Counted from the stretch's first letter, positions 18,094 through 28,801 are shown. The stretch is DNA of 64,000 bases from Flavobacterium sp. SUN046 (GCF_028867965.1 NZ_JAPQNT010000013.1:15382-79381); one strand, 5' to 3'. Made by a program: numbers and translations. Notes: generated by a model not told the origin, from the sequence alone.

Positions 18094-19029
18094 TTAAATT
18101 TCCTTAAATGACTTATATGGTTTGAAAATCAAAACATAATAACTTCCAATGATAACGGGTAAAACTACATTCAAAAACCACATTAAAGTTGTTACAAAAA
18201 CCACAATCCATTCATTAACATGCAGTAATCCGAAGAAATAAACTGCCAAACTTCCTTTTAAAGCAAAATCCAAAAACTGAAAACTCGGAATCACAGAAGC
18301 CAAAAAATAAACCGTCGTAATGGTTGCCATCAAAATTGGATAGGACAAATCTACATCAAATGCCAAAAACAAAAAATAATATTGATGCGAAAAAACCAAA
18401 TAGCGACACATACCTAAAACAAAATTTTTGCGATGAATTTTCTTTGGAATTTCATTGATTCGTTCAATTAAATTATCAATCGAATATCCTTTTATTGTGA
18501 TATTTTTAGAGAGAAAAGAGAATAGAATAAATAAAAAAGTAATGCCAATAATTGCAAAACTCCAGAGCCAATAGCCTAAAATCATCATGCCTAAAATCCC
18601 AAAAATGCCAGTAGCAACTATTTGTATTCCGTTACAAATTAGATTCAGAAATATGATTTTTTTAGTGTCTTTTTTGTCAAAATATAATGCTTTTCCGGCA
18701 TATTCACCAACGCCAACTGGAGTAAAAACGCCCAAAGTTAATGCCGCAAGAACTTGCTTTGTAGCTTCATTTATTGAAATTGGTTTTACAATTTGTGCCA
18801 AATTTTGCCATTTAAGGATTTCAAAAAAGCGATTCAAAAAACTAAAAAATAAGATGAATGTTATTCCAGCAAACGATTGATTTTTGTGGTATAAAACCAA
18901 AAATTTATCCCAATCCAATTTGTCATTTGAAGCCAGTTGATTGTAAATAAAATAAAATGCGCCAACAACAATCAAAAGTTTGACTATAAAAACCAAGAAT
19001 TGTTTAGCTTTGTGAGGAATTGTAATCAT
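18094..19029 (-). CDS. YbhN/AglD-like integral membrane protein (LPG synthase TM family)
   Basis: A 311-residue polytopic protein with about 8 TM helices. The family motif LTLGVFTPVGVGEYAGKALYF lies near residues 93-113, and FLASVIPSFQFLDFALKGSLAVYFFG is in the C-terminal half. The family (lysylphosphatidylglycerol synthase TM region, UPF0104) covers MprF flippase domains and stand-alone proteins linked to lipid or glycolipid translocation. There is no C-terminal synthase domain. Co-transcription with the GT2 gene 15 bp downstream suggests a glycolipid pathway (inference). Confidence 0.8.
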   Translation of the reverse strand: MITIPHKAKQFLVFIVKLLIVVGAFYFIYNQLASNDKLDWDKFLVLYHKNQSFAGITFILFFSFLNRFFEILKWQNLAQIVKPISINEATKQVLAALTLGVFTPVGVGEYAGKALYFDKKDTKKIIFLNLICNGIQIVATGIFGILGMMILGYWLWSFAIIGITFLFILFSFLSKNITIKGYSIDNLIERINEIPKKIHRKNFVLGMCRYLVFSHQYYFLFLAFDVDLSYPILMATITTVYFLASVIPSFQFLDFALKGSLAVYFFGLLHVNEWIVVFVTTLMWFLNVVLPVIIGSYYVLIFKPYKSFKEI

Positions 19030-19124
19030 TGTTGCAAAGTAAATGAAAACAATTCATAATCATGTAGATTTTTAAGCATGATAAAGATATTATAAAAATT
19101 AAAACTTTGTGACTTTGTGACTTT

Positions 19125-19691
19125 GTGGCAAATTATATGGCAAACGAAAGAATAATTTTAGGAATTGACCCAGGAACAACAATAATGGGTTTCGGATTGA
19201 TAAAAGTCATCAATAAAAAGATGGAATTTATTCAGTTAAATGAATTGATTTTATCCAAATACGATAATCATTATCAAAAGTTGAAAGTCATTTTTGAACG
19301 CACAATAGAACTAATTGACACACACAATCCAGATGAAATTGCTATCGAAGCACCGTTTTTTGGAAAGAATGTTCAGTCGATGTTAAAATTGGGTCGTGCG
19401 CAAGGCGTTGCAATGGCAGCAGGACTTTCGAGAGATATTCCAATTACAGAATACGAACCTAAAAAAATAAAAATGGCGATTACCGGAAATGGTAACGCCA
19501 GTAAAGAACAAGTTGCCAAAATGCTACAACAACTTTTGGGATTGAAAGAATTACCAAAAAATCTCGATTCAACTGATGGATTAGCAGCAGCAGTTTGTCA
19601 TTTTTTCAATTCAGGAAAAGTGGTTGGAGAAAAAAGTTATACTGGTTGGGATGCTTTTGTGAAGGATAATGAAAAACGAGTTAAAAAATAG
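19125..19691 (+). CDS. ruvC: Crossover junction endodeoxyribonuclease RuvC
   Basis: Holliday-junction resolvase of 188 residues. Catalytic acidic residues are visible: Asp in LGIDPGTT, Glu in [10 protein letters not shown], and the two Asp of [13 protein letters not shown], matching the D-E-D-D set of E. coli Ruv[12 protein letters not shown] is also typical. Two starts are possible, ATG at 19125 or 19137. The second (MANERIILG) gives the usual N-terminus, and the first overlaps a short actttgtg triplicate repeat (19102-19128). ruvA and ruvB are not nearby. Confidence 0.95.
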   Translation: MANYMANERIILGIDPGTTIMGFGLIKVINKKMEFIQLNELILSKYDNHYQKLKVIFERTIELIDTHNPDEIAIEAPFFGKNVQSMLKLGRAQGVAMAAGLSRDIPITEYEPKKIKMAITGNGNASKEQVAKMLQQLLGLKELPKNLDSTDGLAAAVCHFFNSGKVVGEKSYTGWDAFVKDNEKRVKK

Positions 19692-19694
19692 TTT

Positions 19695-19742
19695 TCAGTC
19701 TCAGTTTTCAGCCACAGAACTGCAAACTGCGACTGGGACTAA
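19695..19742. repeat. Imperfect inverted repeat between ruvC and hemW
   Basis: AGTCTCAGTTTTCAG on the left faces CTGCAAACTGCGACTGGGACT on the right, an imperfect palindrome. It may be a small dispersed repeat or a weak terminator without a T run. Confidence 0.45.
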
Positions 19743-19752
19743 ACATTAAATT

Positions 19753-20916
19753 ATGTCTGGAATCTACATTCACATACCATTTTGCAAACAAGCGTGTCAT
19801 TATTGTGACTTTCATTTTTCTACTTCAATGAAAAAGAAAGACGAGATGGTTTTGGCATTGGCTAAAGAAATCGAACTTAGAAAAAATGAATTTCAAGATG
19901 AGGTTGTTGAAACCATTTATTTTGGTGGTGGAACTCCAAGTATTTTAGAAGTTTCAGATATAAAATTACTGATTAATGCAGTTTATGAAAATTATAAAGT
20001 TGTAGAAAATCCAGAAATCACAGTTGAAGCCAATCCTGATGATTTAATTTCAAAAGTGTTGTCTTCCCGAGCGCAGTCGAGGGATTTTTATCAAGAATAT
20101 ATTTCTTTAGGAATCAATCGTCTTTCCATCGGAATTCAATCGTTTTTTGAAGACGATTTAAAAATGATGAATCGCGCTCATAATTCCGAAGAAGCCAAAG
20201 AATGTTTAAAAATTGCCACACAATATTTCGATAACATTACCGTCGATTTAATTTATGGAATTCCGAATTTGAGTAACGAAAAATGGCTTCAAAATATCGA
20301 AATAGCTTTGTCGTTCAATATTCCGCATATTTCAAGTTACGCATTAACTGTTGAACCAAAAACAGCTTTACATAAATTTATCAAAAACGGAATTATTCCA
20401 CAACCAGACGATGAGGTTGCACAAGAACAGTTTCATATTTTGGTTGATAAACTCGAACAAAACGGATTTATACATTACGAATTGTCCAATTTCGGCAAGG
20501 AAAATTATTTTTCTAAAAACAATTCGAGTTATTGGTTAGGAAAAAAATACCTCGGAATTGGTCCATCGGCACACAGTTATAATGGAATTTCTAGAAGTTG
20601 GAATGTATCCAATAATACTATTTATCGGAAATCTATTGCTGAAAATAAGTTGCCATCTGAAAGTGAAATTTTAACGTTGACCGATAGATATAATGAATAT
20701 GTGATGACTGGATTGCGAACCATTTGGGGAATTTCGTTAGATAGAATCGAAAATCAATTCGGCAAAATTTATTTGGATTATCTGAATCAACAAACTACAA
20801 AATACATTGATGATCATTTACTTTTTGTAGATGAAAATATAATTCGTACAACCAAAAAAGGAAAGTTTTTGAGTGATGGAATTGCAAGTGATTTGTTTTT
20901 GCTAAATTTGGAATAG
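19753..20916 (+). CDS. hemW: Radical SAM haem chaperone HemW (coproporphyrinogen oxidase-like)
   Basis: A 387-residue radical SAM protein. The Fe-S site CKQACHYCDF (cysteines 11, 15, 18) has the CxxxCxxC spacing, and IYFGGGTPSIL and INRLSIGIQSFF are HemN/HemW motifs. YCDFHF and the length fit HemW better than the oxygen-independent oxidase HemN, which carries an extra N-terminal stretch and fourth cysteine pattern. HemW is thought to deliver haem to apoproteins. Residues about 103-111 (SSRAQSRDF) are encoded by an inserted genomic repeat and have no counterpart in the family. The C-terminal HemN_C domain is present. Confidence 0.92.
   Translation: MSGIYIHIPFCKQACHYCDFHFSTSMKKKDEMVLALAKEIELRKNEFQDEVVETIYFGGGTPSILEVSDIKLLINAVYENYKVVENPEITVEANPDDLISKVLSSRAQSRDFYQEYISLGINRLSIGIQSFFEDDLKMMNRAHNSEEAKECLKIATQYFDNITVDLIYGIPNLSNEKWLQNIEIALSFNIPHISSYALTVEPKTALHKFIKNGIIPQPDDEVAQEQFHILVDKLEQNGFIHYELSNFGKENYFSKNNSSYWLGKKYLGIGPSAHSYNGISRSWNVSNNTIYRKSIAENKLPSESEILTLTDRYNEYVMTGLRTIWGISLDRIENQFGKIYLDYLNQQTTKYIDDHLLFVDENIIRTTKKGKFLSDGIASDLFLLNLE
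20061..20090. repeat. Intergenic-type repeat inserted in hemW
   Basis: The core CGAGCGCAGTCGAGGGATTT belongs to the GTC..CCGAGCGCAGTCGAGG..T family. It is in frame and encodes SSRAQSRDF in a surface stretch between DDLISKVL and INRLSIG. Confidence 0.75.
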
Positions 20917-20917
20917 C

Positions 20918-20961
20918 TTAACCGCAAAGTTCGCAAAGGTTTACGCAAAGTTCGCAAAAGG
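20918..20961. repeat. Left arm of inverted repeat flanking the GxxExxY pseudogene
   Basis: Begins TTAACCGCAAAGTTCGCAAA and ends with GCAAAGTTCGCAAAAGG. Its reverse complement recurs at 21373-21414 with only a few differences and, in part, at 56077-56115. Confidence 0.85.
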
Positions 20962-20993
20962 ATAATAAATATAAACGCCAAAATAAACAGTAT

Positions 20994-21369
20994 ATGATAG
21001 AAAACGAATTGTCTAAATTGTGTTTGATTGTGCTTTAAAGGTGCATCAAACTTTAGGTCCAGGACTTTTAGAAAGTGCTTATGAAGAATGTTTGTTTTAC
21101 GAATTAAAGAAAACAGGATTGTATGTTGAAAAAAAAAAGCACTTCCATTAGTTTATGAAGAAGTAAAATTAGATGTTGGTTACAGAATAGATATAATAAT
21201 CGAAAATAAATTAATTTTAGAAATTAAATCAGTTGAAGCTCTGAACGATGTTCATTTTGCTCAACTTTTAACATATTTAAAACTGACAAATTGTAAACTT
21301 GGAATGTTAATCAATTTCAATGTTAATTTAATAAAAAATGGAATTAAACGAGTAGTTAATAATCTTTAA
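20994..21369 (+). pseudogene. GxxExxY protein, disrupted by two frameshifts
   Basis: Reading across two single-base losses gives a full GxxExxY-family protein of about 125 residues. It contains HQTLGPGLLESAYEECLFYE (the G..E..Y signature), YRIDIIIENKLILEIKSVE (PD-(D/E)XK-like nuclease core) and FAQLLTYLKLTNCKLGMLINF. The first loss is near 21018 (after the TCTAAA codons) and the second in an A10 run at 21129-21138. Either creates an early stop. The family function is not established. The two arms of an inverted repeat bracket the gene closely. Confidence 0.85.
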
Positions 21370-21372
21370 AAA

Positions 21373-21414
21373 CCTTGCGAACTTAGCGTAAAACTTTGCG
21401 TTCTTTGCGGTTAA
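21373..21414. repeat. Right arm of inverted repeat flanking the GxxExxY pseudogene
   Basis: Ends TTTGCGTTCTTTGCGGTTAA, the reverse complement of the left arm at 20918 with only a few mismatches. It ends 6 bp before the next gene start. Confidence 0.85.
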
Positions 21415-21420
21415 ATATTT

Positions 21421-22200
21421 ATGATAGCTAAAATAAACAATTTCCAAATCGACTTATCAAAACCAATTGATATCTCAATTCCGTTAACAAATACTGATGA
21501 AAACCCGATTGCGTGGTATATCGAAAAACCAGAAATTGAACCAGTAAAATTTGGCGATTGGATAGGGAAAGTTTCTGAAGGAAGTTCGACCAATTTCAAC
21601 AATATTTTCTTCAATCCACATGGACACGGAACGCACACGGAATGTCTCGGACATATTACACGAGAATTTTATTCGATAAATCAATGTTTGAAACAATTTT
21701 TCTTTACTGCCGAATTGGTTTCAATTGAGCCTGAAAATATAAATGGAGATTTGATAATTACAAAGAATCAAATAGAAAGTTCTTTTGTCATTTCGACGCA
21801 GGAGAAATCACATGATAAACTCCAAAATCCAGAGGCATTAATCATAAGAACTGTACCAAATTTAGAACTCAAAAAACATAAAAATTACTCCAATACAAAT
21901 CCAGCCTATTTATCTGAACAAGCAGCTAATTACATAAGAGAAATAGGAATTCAACATTTGCTCATCGATTTACCAAGTGTTGATAGAGAAGAAGATGAAG
22001 GAAAATTGTTGTCACACAAAGCATTTTGGAATGTAAAAGATGTCAATAATCTAAATAATGATGCGAGATTAAATTGCACGATTACTGAAATGATTTATGT
22101 TGATGATGCAATTCAAGATGGAAGTTATATTTTAAATTTACAAATTGCTTCGTTTGAAAATGATGCAAGTCCAAGTAAACCAATTTTGTATAAAATATGA
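21421..22200 (+). CDS. Cyclase family protein (kynurenine formamidase-like fold)
   Basis: A 259-residue metal-dependent hydrolase of the cyclase/arylformamidase family. The metal-binding motif NPHGHGTHTECLGH near residues 60-73 corresponds to HGTHxDxPxH, and IRTVPN with LLIDLPSVDREEDEGKLLSHKAFW fills the rest of the active-site region. The Asp of the HxTHxD motif is Glu here. The substrate cannot be read; kynurenine formamidase is one option, but no tryptophan catabolism genes are near. It overlaps the next gene by 4 bp. A 12-residue loop (VISTQEKSHDKL, about 123-134) is encoded by an inserted genomic repeat. Confidence 0.8.
   Translation: MIAKINNFQIDLSKPIDISIPLTNTDENPIAWYIEKPEIEPVKFGDWIGKVSEGSSTNFNNIFFNPHGHGTHTECLGHITREFYSINQCLKQFFFTAELVSIEPENINGDLIITKNQIESSFVISTQEKSHDKLQNPEALIIRTVPNLELKKHKNYSNTNPAYLSEQAANYIREIGIQHLLIDLPSVDREEDEGKLLSHKAFWNVKDVNNLNNDARLNCTITEMIYVDDAIQDGSYILNLQIASFENDASPSKPILYKI
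21784..21820. repeat. Half of a palindromic repeat inserted in the cyclase gene
   Basis: TTTGTCATTTCG, a short spacer and AGGAGAAATC-ACAT-GATAA match the left half of the palindrome at 55943-56020. It is in frame and encodes VISTQEKSHDKL. Confidence 0.75.
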
Positions 22201-22604
22201 TTGCAGTTTCCACAGATAAATCCAAACTCAATGTTCTTTTTATTCAAAACTTTTTGAAAGATATTTATTGGGCAGCTGGTCGAACAATTGATGAAGTTCA
22301 AACTACAATTGACGCTTCAGTTTGCTTTGGGATTTATCTAAATGATGAGCAAATTGGTTTCTGTAGAGTTATAACTGATTACGTTGTTTTTGCTTATGTA
22401 ATGGATGTTTTTATTGATGAAAACCATCGCAGAAAAGGATATTCTTCCATTCTAGTTGATGCAATGTTAAGTGAACCAAAATTGCAACAAGTCAAAATAT
22501 GGCGATTAGCAACATCTGATGCCCACTTTTTGTATGAAAAATTTGGTTTCAAATTGTTAGCTCATCCTGAAAAGATGATGGAAAAGCTTATTGAAATTAA
22601 ATAA
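22197..22604 (+). CDS. GNAT family N-acetyltransferase
   Basis: A 135-residue acetyltransferase. The acetyl-CoA-binding motif A is DVFIDENHRRKGYSSILVDA near residues 77-96 (R/QxxGxG/S form), preceded by the beta strand ICFGIYLNDEQIGFCRV and followed by LATSDAHFLYEKFGFK, the typical GNAT C-terminal strand and helix. It overlaps the cyclase gene by 4 bp (ATGA), so the two are translationally coupled. The substrate is unknown. Confidence 0.88.
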   Translation: MIAVSTDKSKLNVLFIQNFLKDIYWAAGRTIDEVQTTIDASVCFGIYLNDEQIGFCRVITDYVVFAYVMDVFIDENHRRKGYSSILVDAMLSEPKLQQVKIWRLATSDAHFLYEKFGFKLLAHPEKMMEKLIEIK

Positions 22605-22825
22605 TTCTTAACTCTCTTTAAACTCTTTTTTGTTTTCTAAACTTTTAAAAATTACTTTTAAAACTATTGAGAATTTGTTATTATTAATTCAGTAAATTAT
22701 GAATTTAATGATTTTTAATGCTGTAAAATTATAAAATTGTAATAATGTTAGTAAAATTTTAGTATTACATATCTTAATTATAAATTAGTGAGTTCGAATT
22801 GAAAAATTTTAAAAACTCACAAATT

Positions 22826-25800
22826 ATGTTAGTAAAACAAGGACTTTATTTACCGGAATTTGAACACGATAATTGTGGTGCGGGATTTATTTGTAGTTTA
22901 AAAGGAAATAAATCTAATGATATTATTCACAAAGCATTAGAAATTCTTGAAAAATTAGAACATCGTGGAGCTGTAAGTGCAGATGGTAAAACAGGAGACG
23001 GAGCTGGAATTTTAATTGATATTCCGCATGATTTTTTTGTAGCAAAATGTGATTTTAATTTGCCAAATGCTGGAGAATATGCTGTAAGCAATGTTTTTCT
23101 TCCTAAAAAAGAAAATCAACGCAATTATTGTATTGACCAACTAGAATATTATGTAAAAAAACAAGGTTTGGTTATTTTAGGTTGGCGAGAAGTACCAGTT
23201 GATAGCACAGTAATTGGTCGGATAGCAGCTGAAACAGAACCTTTTGTAAAACAAGTTTTTATAGGAAAATCTTCTGAAAATTTAACAAATTTTGAGTTTA
23301 ATTTAAAATTATTTACTGCCAGAAAACAAGCTGAACATACTATTATTAATTCTAAATTATCTGAGAGTTCGCGTTTTTATCTTCCTAGTTTATCAACAAA
23401 AACAATTATTTTTAAAGGATTGTTAATTCCAGAAGACATTAAATTATACTATAAAGATTTACAAGATCCTTCACTAGTAACTCGACTGGCACTTGTACAT
23501 CAACGTTTTTCAACCAACACTTTTCCTACTTGGGATTTAGCACAACCATTTAGATACATGTGTCATAATGGTGAAATTAACACCTTGCGTGGTAATGTAT
23601 CTAGAACCTTATCACGTCAAGAGTTAATGGAAAGTGATTGGTTTGGAGAAGAAATAAAAAGCTTGTTTCCAATTATTTTGCCAGGAAAGTCAGACTCAGC
23701 TCAAATGGATATGGTAGTTGAATTGCTGTTAATGACTGGTCGCTCATTGCCCGAAGTAATGATGATTTTAGTTCCAGAAGCTTGGGAAAAAAATCCATAT
23801 ATGTCAGAATCAAAAAAAGCATTCTATGAGTATAATTCATGCATTATGGAGCCTTGGGACGGACCAGCATCAATACCTTTTACCGATGGTAATTATATTG
23901 GAGCCGTTCTAGACCGAAACGGTTTGCGTCCTTCAAGATATACAGTTACTAAAGATGGTTATGTAATCATGTCATCTGAAACTGGTGTTATTGATATTGA
24001 TCCTAAAAACATTGAACGACACGGAAGATTAGAACCCGGCAAAATGTTTTTAGTAAATATGAATCAAGGAAGAATTATTAATGATGAAGAAATAAAAGAA
24101 GCCATTGTTTCAAAACATCCATATAAAATGTGGTTGGATAAAAATTTAGTGCATTTAAAAGATATTCCTGCTAAAAAAGGTCCAATAAAACACAAAGAAG
24201 AAGCATTAGAAAAACGTCAAATTCTTTTTGGATATACAGAAGAAGATATTAATTCGATTATTCTTCCAATGGTGCAAACAGGTAAAGAACCAATTGGATC
24301 TATGGGAAGTGATACTCCAATTGCTATTTTGTCTGACAAACCTCAATTGTTATATAATTATTTCAAACAATTATTTGCTCAAGTTACAAATCCACCTTTA
24401 GACGGAATTCGAGAAAAATTAATTACAGATATAAGTTTAACATTAGGTAAGGATACTAATATTTTCAAAATTAATGAAGATCAATGCCGAAAATTGAAAA
24501 TCCAAAATCCTGTAATCTCTAAACATGATTTAGATAAAATTAAAAACTACACCAATAATCCAGATTTTGTAGTTACCACAATTTCGATACTTTATGAAGT
24601 TGGAAAAGGATTAAATGAATTAGAAAAGGCATTAAGTAATTTGGTAAAAAAAGCATCTAAAGCTATTGATGATGGCGGAAACATTATTATTTTATCAGAT
24701 AGAGGAGTCAATAATACTATGGCGCCAATACCAGCACTTTTAGCGTGTTCTTATGTAAATCACGAATTGTATAAAATTGGTAAACGCGCTAAAGTTAGCA
24801 TCATAATTGAATCGGCTGAGCCCAGAGAAGTTCATCATTTTGCATTGCTTTTTGGCTATGGAGCAAGTGCTATAAATCCGTATATAGTTAACGAAATTGT
24901 GCACAAACAAATTCAAGATAAAGAAATTGAAAATATAGATTATTTAGAAGCAGTTATCAATTACAACAAAGCTATAGGAATGGGAATTCTTAAGGTAATG
25001 AACAAAATTGGTATTTCTACATTAAACTCTTACCGCGGAGCTCAATTATTTGAATGCATAGGTTTAAATACCAAAGTAGTAGAAGAATATTTTCCGAATA
25101 CAATTACAAGAATTCAAGGAATTGGATTAAGAGAAATTGAAAAAGAAATTTATAATCGTCATAAAAAAGCTTATGATAAAGAAGCAATTGAAGCCGATTT
25201 AAGTTTGGACTTTGGCGGACAATATAAATGGAGACGAAATGGTGAAAAACATACTTTCAATCCGTTAAGTGTTGCAAAACTACAAGAAGCTGTAAGAAGC
25301 AATAAACATAGCACATTTGCCGAATACTCTGAATTAATAAACGAACAATCTAAACATTTAATGACCATTAGAGGTTTATTTGAATTTACCAATTTTGATC
25401 CCATTCCTTTAGAAGAAGTTGAGCCTTGGACAAATATTGTAAAGCGTTTTAAAACCGGCGCAATGTCTTATGGTTCAATAAGTAAAGAAGCTCATGAAAA
25501 TTTAGCTGTAGCCATGAACAGAATTGGCGGAAAAAGTAATTCGGGTGAAGGCGGTGAAGACGAAGAACGTTTTTATAAAGATTCAAATGGCGATTGGAAA
25601 AACTCTGCAATTAAGCAAGTTGCTTCGGGTCGTTTTGGTGTAACTTCTAACTATCTTACTAATGCTTCCGAAATTCAAATTAAAATGGCACAAGGTGCAA
25701 AACCTGGTGAAGGCGGACAGCTTCCTGGTCCAAAAGTAAATCCAGAGATTGCTAAAACAAGAAATTCTACTCCTTATGTAGGATTAATTTCGCCGCCACC

Positions 25801-27331
25801 ACATCATGATATTTATTCAATTGAAGATTTATCACAATTAATTTACGATTTAAAATCGGCAAATAGAGAAGCAAGAATTAATGTAAAATTAGTTTCAGAA
25901 GTTGGTGTTGGCACAGTTGCAGCTGGTGTTGCCAAAGCTAAAGGCGATGTAATATTGATTTCTGGTCATGATGGCGGTACTGGCGCTTCACCTTTAACTT
26001 CTTTAAAACATGCAGGATTACCTTGGGAATTAGGATTGGCTGAAGCACAACAAACTTTAGTCATGAATAACTTAAGAAATCGCGTGGTTTTAGAATGCGA
26101 CGGACAATTAAAAACAGGACGTGATGTTGCTATTGCTTGTTTGCTTGGTGCAGAAGAATTTGGTTTTGCTACAGCTCCATTAGTAGCTTCTGGTTGCATA
26201 ATGATGCGCGTATGTCATTTAAATACTTGCCCAGTCGGAATTGCAACACAAAACCCAGAATTGCGTAAAAAATTTGAAGGAAAACCTGAACATGTAGTTA
26301 ATTTTATGTTTTTTGTAGCGCAAGAGTTGAGAGAAATAATGGCGCAATTAGGTTTTAGAACAGTAAATGAAATGGTAGGTCAAGTTCAAAAATTAAATCG
26401 AAATAAAACCATCAAGCATTACAAAGCCTTAGGATTAGACTTATCACCTATTTTACATCAAGTTAAAGTAGAGGAACATGTTAAGTTGTATAATACTGAA
26501 TCTCAAGAACATCATTTAGAAAAATCGTTAGACTTTAAAATAATTCGTCAAGCACACCCAGCATTATTTAGGAAAGAAAAAACTATCATAGAATCAAAAA
26601 TAAACAATAGAGACAGAGCTTTTGGAGCTATTTTAAGCAATGAGATATCTAAAATTTATGGTTCAAAAGGTTTGCCTGAAAACACTTTAAAAATTAATTT
26701 TACTGGTTCAGCTGGACAAAGTTTTGGTGCATTTGCAACCAAAGGATTGACATTAGTAATCAATGGAAATTCAAATGATTATTTAGGAAAAGGATTATCT
26801 GGCGCAAAATTAGTTGTGAAAGTTCCAGACGAAGCAACAATTGTACCTGAAGAAAACATAATTATTGGAAATGTAGCTTTGTATGGAGCAACTTCTGGCG
26901 AAGTATATATTAATGGTAAAGCAGGCGAACGATTTTGTGTCAGAAATTCGGGAGCAATAGCAGTTGTTGAAGGAATTGGTGATCACGGATGTGAATATAT
27001 GACTGGTGGTATAGCTGTAATTCTTGGAGAAGTAGGTCGCAATTTTGGTGCAGGAATGAGCGGTGGTGTGGCTTATATTTATGATTTGAATGCTACTTTT
27101 GATAAACAATGTAACAAAGAAGGTCTCAATTTAGATGCAGTAGAATTAGAGGAAGATATTTCAGAATTAAAGCATTTAATACAAAACCATTATAATGCCA
27201 CGATGAGTCCGTTAGCACAACGAATTTTAGAAAACTGGGAAACACAATTATCTAAATTTATAAAAGTACTACCTGAAGAATACAAACAAGCTTTAATTAG
27301 ATTAGAAAAAGAAAACCTTGTAAAGCAATAG
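22826..27331 (+). CDS. gltB: Glutamate synthase large subunit
   Basis: NADPH-dependent glutamate synthase (GOGAT) alpha subunit of 1501 residues. I choose ATG at 22826 ([17 protein letters not shown]) over the in-frame TTG at 22799. It places the class II amidotransferase nucleophile in HDNCGAGF at Cys17 after a short propeptide. Domains follow in order: glutaminase (about 17-430, [19 protein letters not shown]), central domain (440-760), FMN-binding synthase domain (about 840-1210, [34 protein letters not shown]), a 3Fe-4S cysteine cluster ([19 protein letters not shown]), and the GXGXG beta-helix C-terminus. It is 3 bp from gltD, making a classical gltBD operon for ammonia assimilation. Confidence 0.97.
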   Translation: MLVKQGLYLPEFEHDNCGAGFICSLKGNKSNDIIHKALEILEKLEHRGAVSADGKTGDGAGILIDIPHDFFVAKCDFNLPNAGEYAVSNVFLPKKENQRNYCIDQLEYYVKKQGLVILGWREVPVDSTVIGRIAAETEPFVKQVFIGKSSENLTNFEFNLKLFTARKQAEHTIINSKLSESSRFYLPSLSTKTIIFKGLLIPEDIKLYYKDLQDPSLVTRLALVHQRFSTNTFPTWDLAQPFRYMCHNGEINTLRGNVSRTLSRQELMESDWFGEEIKSLFPIILPGKSDSAQMDMVVELLLMTGRSLPEVMMILVPEAWEKNPYMSESKKAFYEYNSCIMEPWDGPASIPFTDGNYIGAVLDRNGLRPSRYTVTKDGYVIMSSETGVIDIDPKNIERHGRLEPGKMFLVNMNQGRIINDEEIKEAIVSKHPYKMWLDKNLVHLKDIPAKKGPIKHKEEALEKRQILFGYTEEDINSIILPMVQTGKEPIGSMGSDTPIAILSDKPQLLYNYFKQLFAQVTNPPLDGIREKLITDISLTLGKDTNIFKINEDQCRKLKIQNPVISKHDLDKIKNYTNNPDFVVTTISILYEVGKGLNELEKALSNLVKKASKAIDDGGNIIILSDRGVNNTMAPIPALLACSYVNHELYKIGKRAKVSIIIESAEPREVHHFALLFGYGASAINPYIVNEIVHKQIQDKEIENIDYLEAVINYNKAIGMGILKVMNKIGISTLNSYRGAQLFECIGLNTKVVEEYFPNTITRIQGIGLREIEKEIYNRHKKAYDKEAIEADLSLDFGGQYKWRRNGEKHTFNPLSVAKLQEAVRSNKHSTFAEYSELINEQSKHLMTIRGLFEFTNFDPIPLEEVEPWTNIVKRFKTGAMSYGSISKEAHENLAVAMNRIGGKSNSGEGGEDEERFYKDSNGDWKNSAIKQVASGRFGVTSNYLTNASEIQIKMAQGAKPGEGGQLPGPKVNPEIAKTRNSTPYVGLISPPPHHDIYSIEDLSQLIYDLKSANREARINVKLVSEVGVGTVAAGVAKAKGDVILISGHDGGTGASPLTSLKHAGLPWELGLAEAQQTLVMNNLRNRVVLECDGQLKTGRDVAIACLLGAEEFGFATAPLVASGCIMMRVCHLNTCPVGIATQNPELRKKFEGKPEHVVNFMFFVAQELREIMAQLGFRTVNEMVGQVQKLNRNKTIKHYKALGLDLSPILHQVKVEEHVKLYNTESQEHHLEKSLDFKIIRQAHPALFRKEKTIIESKINNRDRAFGAILSNEISKIYGSKGLPENTLKINFTGSAGQSFGAFATKGLTLVINGNSNDYLGKGLSGAKLVVKVPDEATIVPEENIIIGNVALYGATSGEVYINGKAGERFCVRNSGAIAVVEGIGDHGCEYMTGGIAVILGEVGRNFGAGMSGGVAYIYDLNATFDKQCNKEGLNLDAVELEEDISELKHLIQNHYNATMSPLAQRILENWETQLSKFIKVLPEEYKQALIRLEKENLVKQ

Positions 27332-27334
27332 ATT

Positions 27335-28801
27335 ATGGGAAAGCCAACAGGATTTTTAGAATATAAAAGAATAGATGAAGATTATATTAAAGTTGAAGAA
27401 CGGCTTCAAAATTTTAATGAATTTACCATTCCATTAGAAGAAAATAAATTAAAATCACAAGGTGCAAGATGTATGGATTGTGGAATTCCGTTTTGCCATA
27501 GCGGCTGTCCGTTAGGAAATTTAATTCCAGATTTTAATGATAAAGTCTATAAAGGAAGATGGAAAGAAGCAGCTCAAATTTTGCATTCTACCAATAATTT
27601 TCCAGAATTCACAGGCAGATTATGTCCTGCGCCATGTGAAGAATCGTGTGTTTTGGGTATAAATGAAGATCCAGTTTCTATTGAAAATATTGAAAAAAAT
27701 ATTGTAGAAGTAGCGTTTAAAAATGGGTGGATTACTGCTAATCCGCCAAAAGTTAGAACTCAAAAACGTGTTGCAATTATTGGCTCTGGACCTTCTGGCC
27801 TTGCTGCTGCACAACAATTAAATAGAGCTGGGCATACGGTAACTGTTTTTGAAAGAGATGCCAAAATTGGTGGTTTGATGCGTTATGGAATTCCTGATTT
27901 TAAATTAGAAAAGCACATTATTGACAGAAGAATTACTATTTTAAAAGAAGAAGGAATAGTATTTAAGACTAATGCTTATGTAGGAAATACTATAAGTGTT
28001 GAAACAATTAAAGCCGATTATGATGCCGTTTTAATGTGTGGCGGTGCAACTGAAAGAAGAGGAATTCCAGTTAAAGGAAATCATTTAAAAGGAATTTATC
28101 AAGCAATGGATTTTTTGAAATTAAACAATCAATATGTAGATGGATTAATAGAATTTGAATCTGTTTTATCTGCAAAAAATAAAAAAGTAATTGTAATTGG
28201 TGGCGGAGATACAGGTTCAGATTGTATAGGAACTAGTAATAGGCATGGAGCAAAATCGGTTGTTAATTTTGAAATTTTAACTAAACCAACTATAGGTCGA
28301 CCGCCAAATCAGCCTTGGCCGTATTGGCCTATGAAATTAAAAACTACTTCTTCTCATAAAGAAGGTGTAGAACGGTTTTTTAGTATTTCAACCAAGGAAT
28401 TTTTAGGAGATAAAAAAGGAAATCTTACAGGTTTAAAAACAGTTGAGGTTGAATGGATTTTTAAAGATGGCGAACGTCCTGAATTAATTGAAATACCCAA
28501 TACCGAAAAAACTTGGGAATGTGATATGGTTTTATTAGCATTAGGATTTATTGGAGCTGAAAAAACACTTGCAGAGCAACTTGGCGTAGAAATGGATTTT
28601 AGAACAAATATTAAAGCGTCAGAAAAAGATTATGCTACAAATAGTAAAGGTATTTATGCCGCTGGCGATATGCGTCGTGGTCAGTCTTTAATTGTTTGGG
28701 CTATTTCTGAAGGACGACAAGCGGCACATCATGTTGATAAGTATTTAATGGGAAAATCAAATTTACCTTTAAAAGAAGGAATTGATTTGCCAAGAGTTTA
28801 G
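27335..28801 (+). CDS. gltD: Glutamate synthase small subunit
   Basis: NADPH-oxidising beta subunit of GOGAT, 488 residues. The N-terminal cysteine sets CMDCGIPFCHSGCP and CPAPCEESC bind two 4Fe-4S clusters. The FAD-binding GSGPSGLAAAQQL (about 149-161) and NADPH-binding VIGGGDTGSDCIG (about 288-300) Rossmann motifs follow, with GLMRYGIPDFKLEK and the C-terminal GIYAAGDMRRGQSLIVWAI. It works with GltB to pass electrons from NADPH to the synthase site. It is co-transcribed with gltB (3-bp gap). Confidence 0.97.
   Translation: MGKPTGFLEYKRIDEDYIKVEERLQNFNEFTIPLEENKLKSQGARCMDCGIPFCHSGCPLGNLIPDFNDKVYKGRWKEAAQILHSTNNFPEFTGRLCPAPCEESCVLGINEDPVSIENIEKNIVEVAFKNGWITANPPKVRTQKRVAIIGSGPSGLAAAQQLNRAGHTVTVFERDAKIGGLMRYGIPDFKLEKHIIDRRITILKEEGIVFKTNAYVGNTISVETIKADYDAVLMCGGATERRGIPVKGNHLKGIYQAMDFLKLNNQYVDGLIEFESVLSAKNKKVIVIGGGDTGSDCIGTSNRHGAKSVVNFEILTKPTIGRPPNQPWPYWPMKLKTTSSHKEGVERFFSISTKEFLGDKKGNLTGLKTVEVEWIFKDGERPELIEIPNTEKTWECDMVLLALGFIGAEKTLAEQLGVEMDFRTNIKASEKDYATNSKGIYAAGDMRRGQSLIVWAISEGRQAAHHVDKYLMGKSNLPLKEGIDLPRV

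Noticed and set aside
19102..19128. Triple ACTTTGTG repeat before ruvC as an operator
   Set aside because: It overlaps a possible start codon and looks like a short simple repeat common in these genomes. No second copy with the same context supports regulation.
22799..22825. TTG start for gltB giving nine extra residues
   Set aside because: The ATG at 22826 gives the short propeptide expected before the catalytic cysteine, and the extra residues look non-coding.
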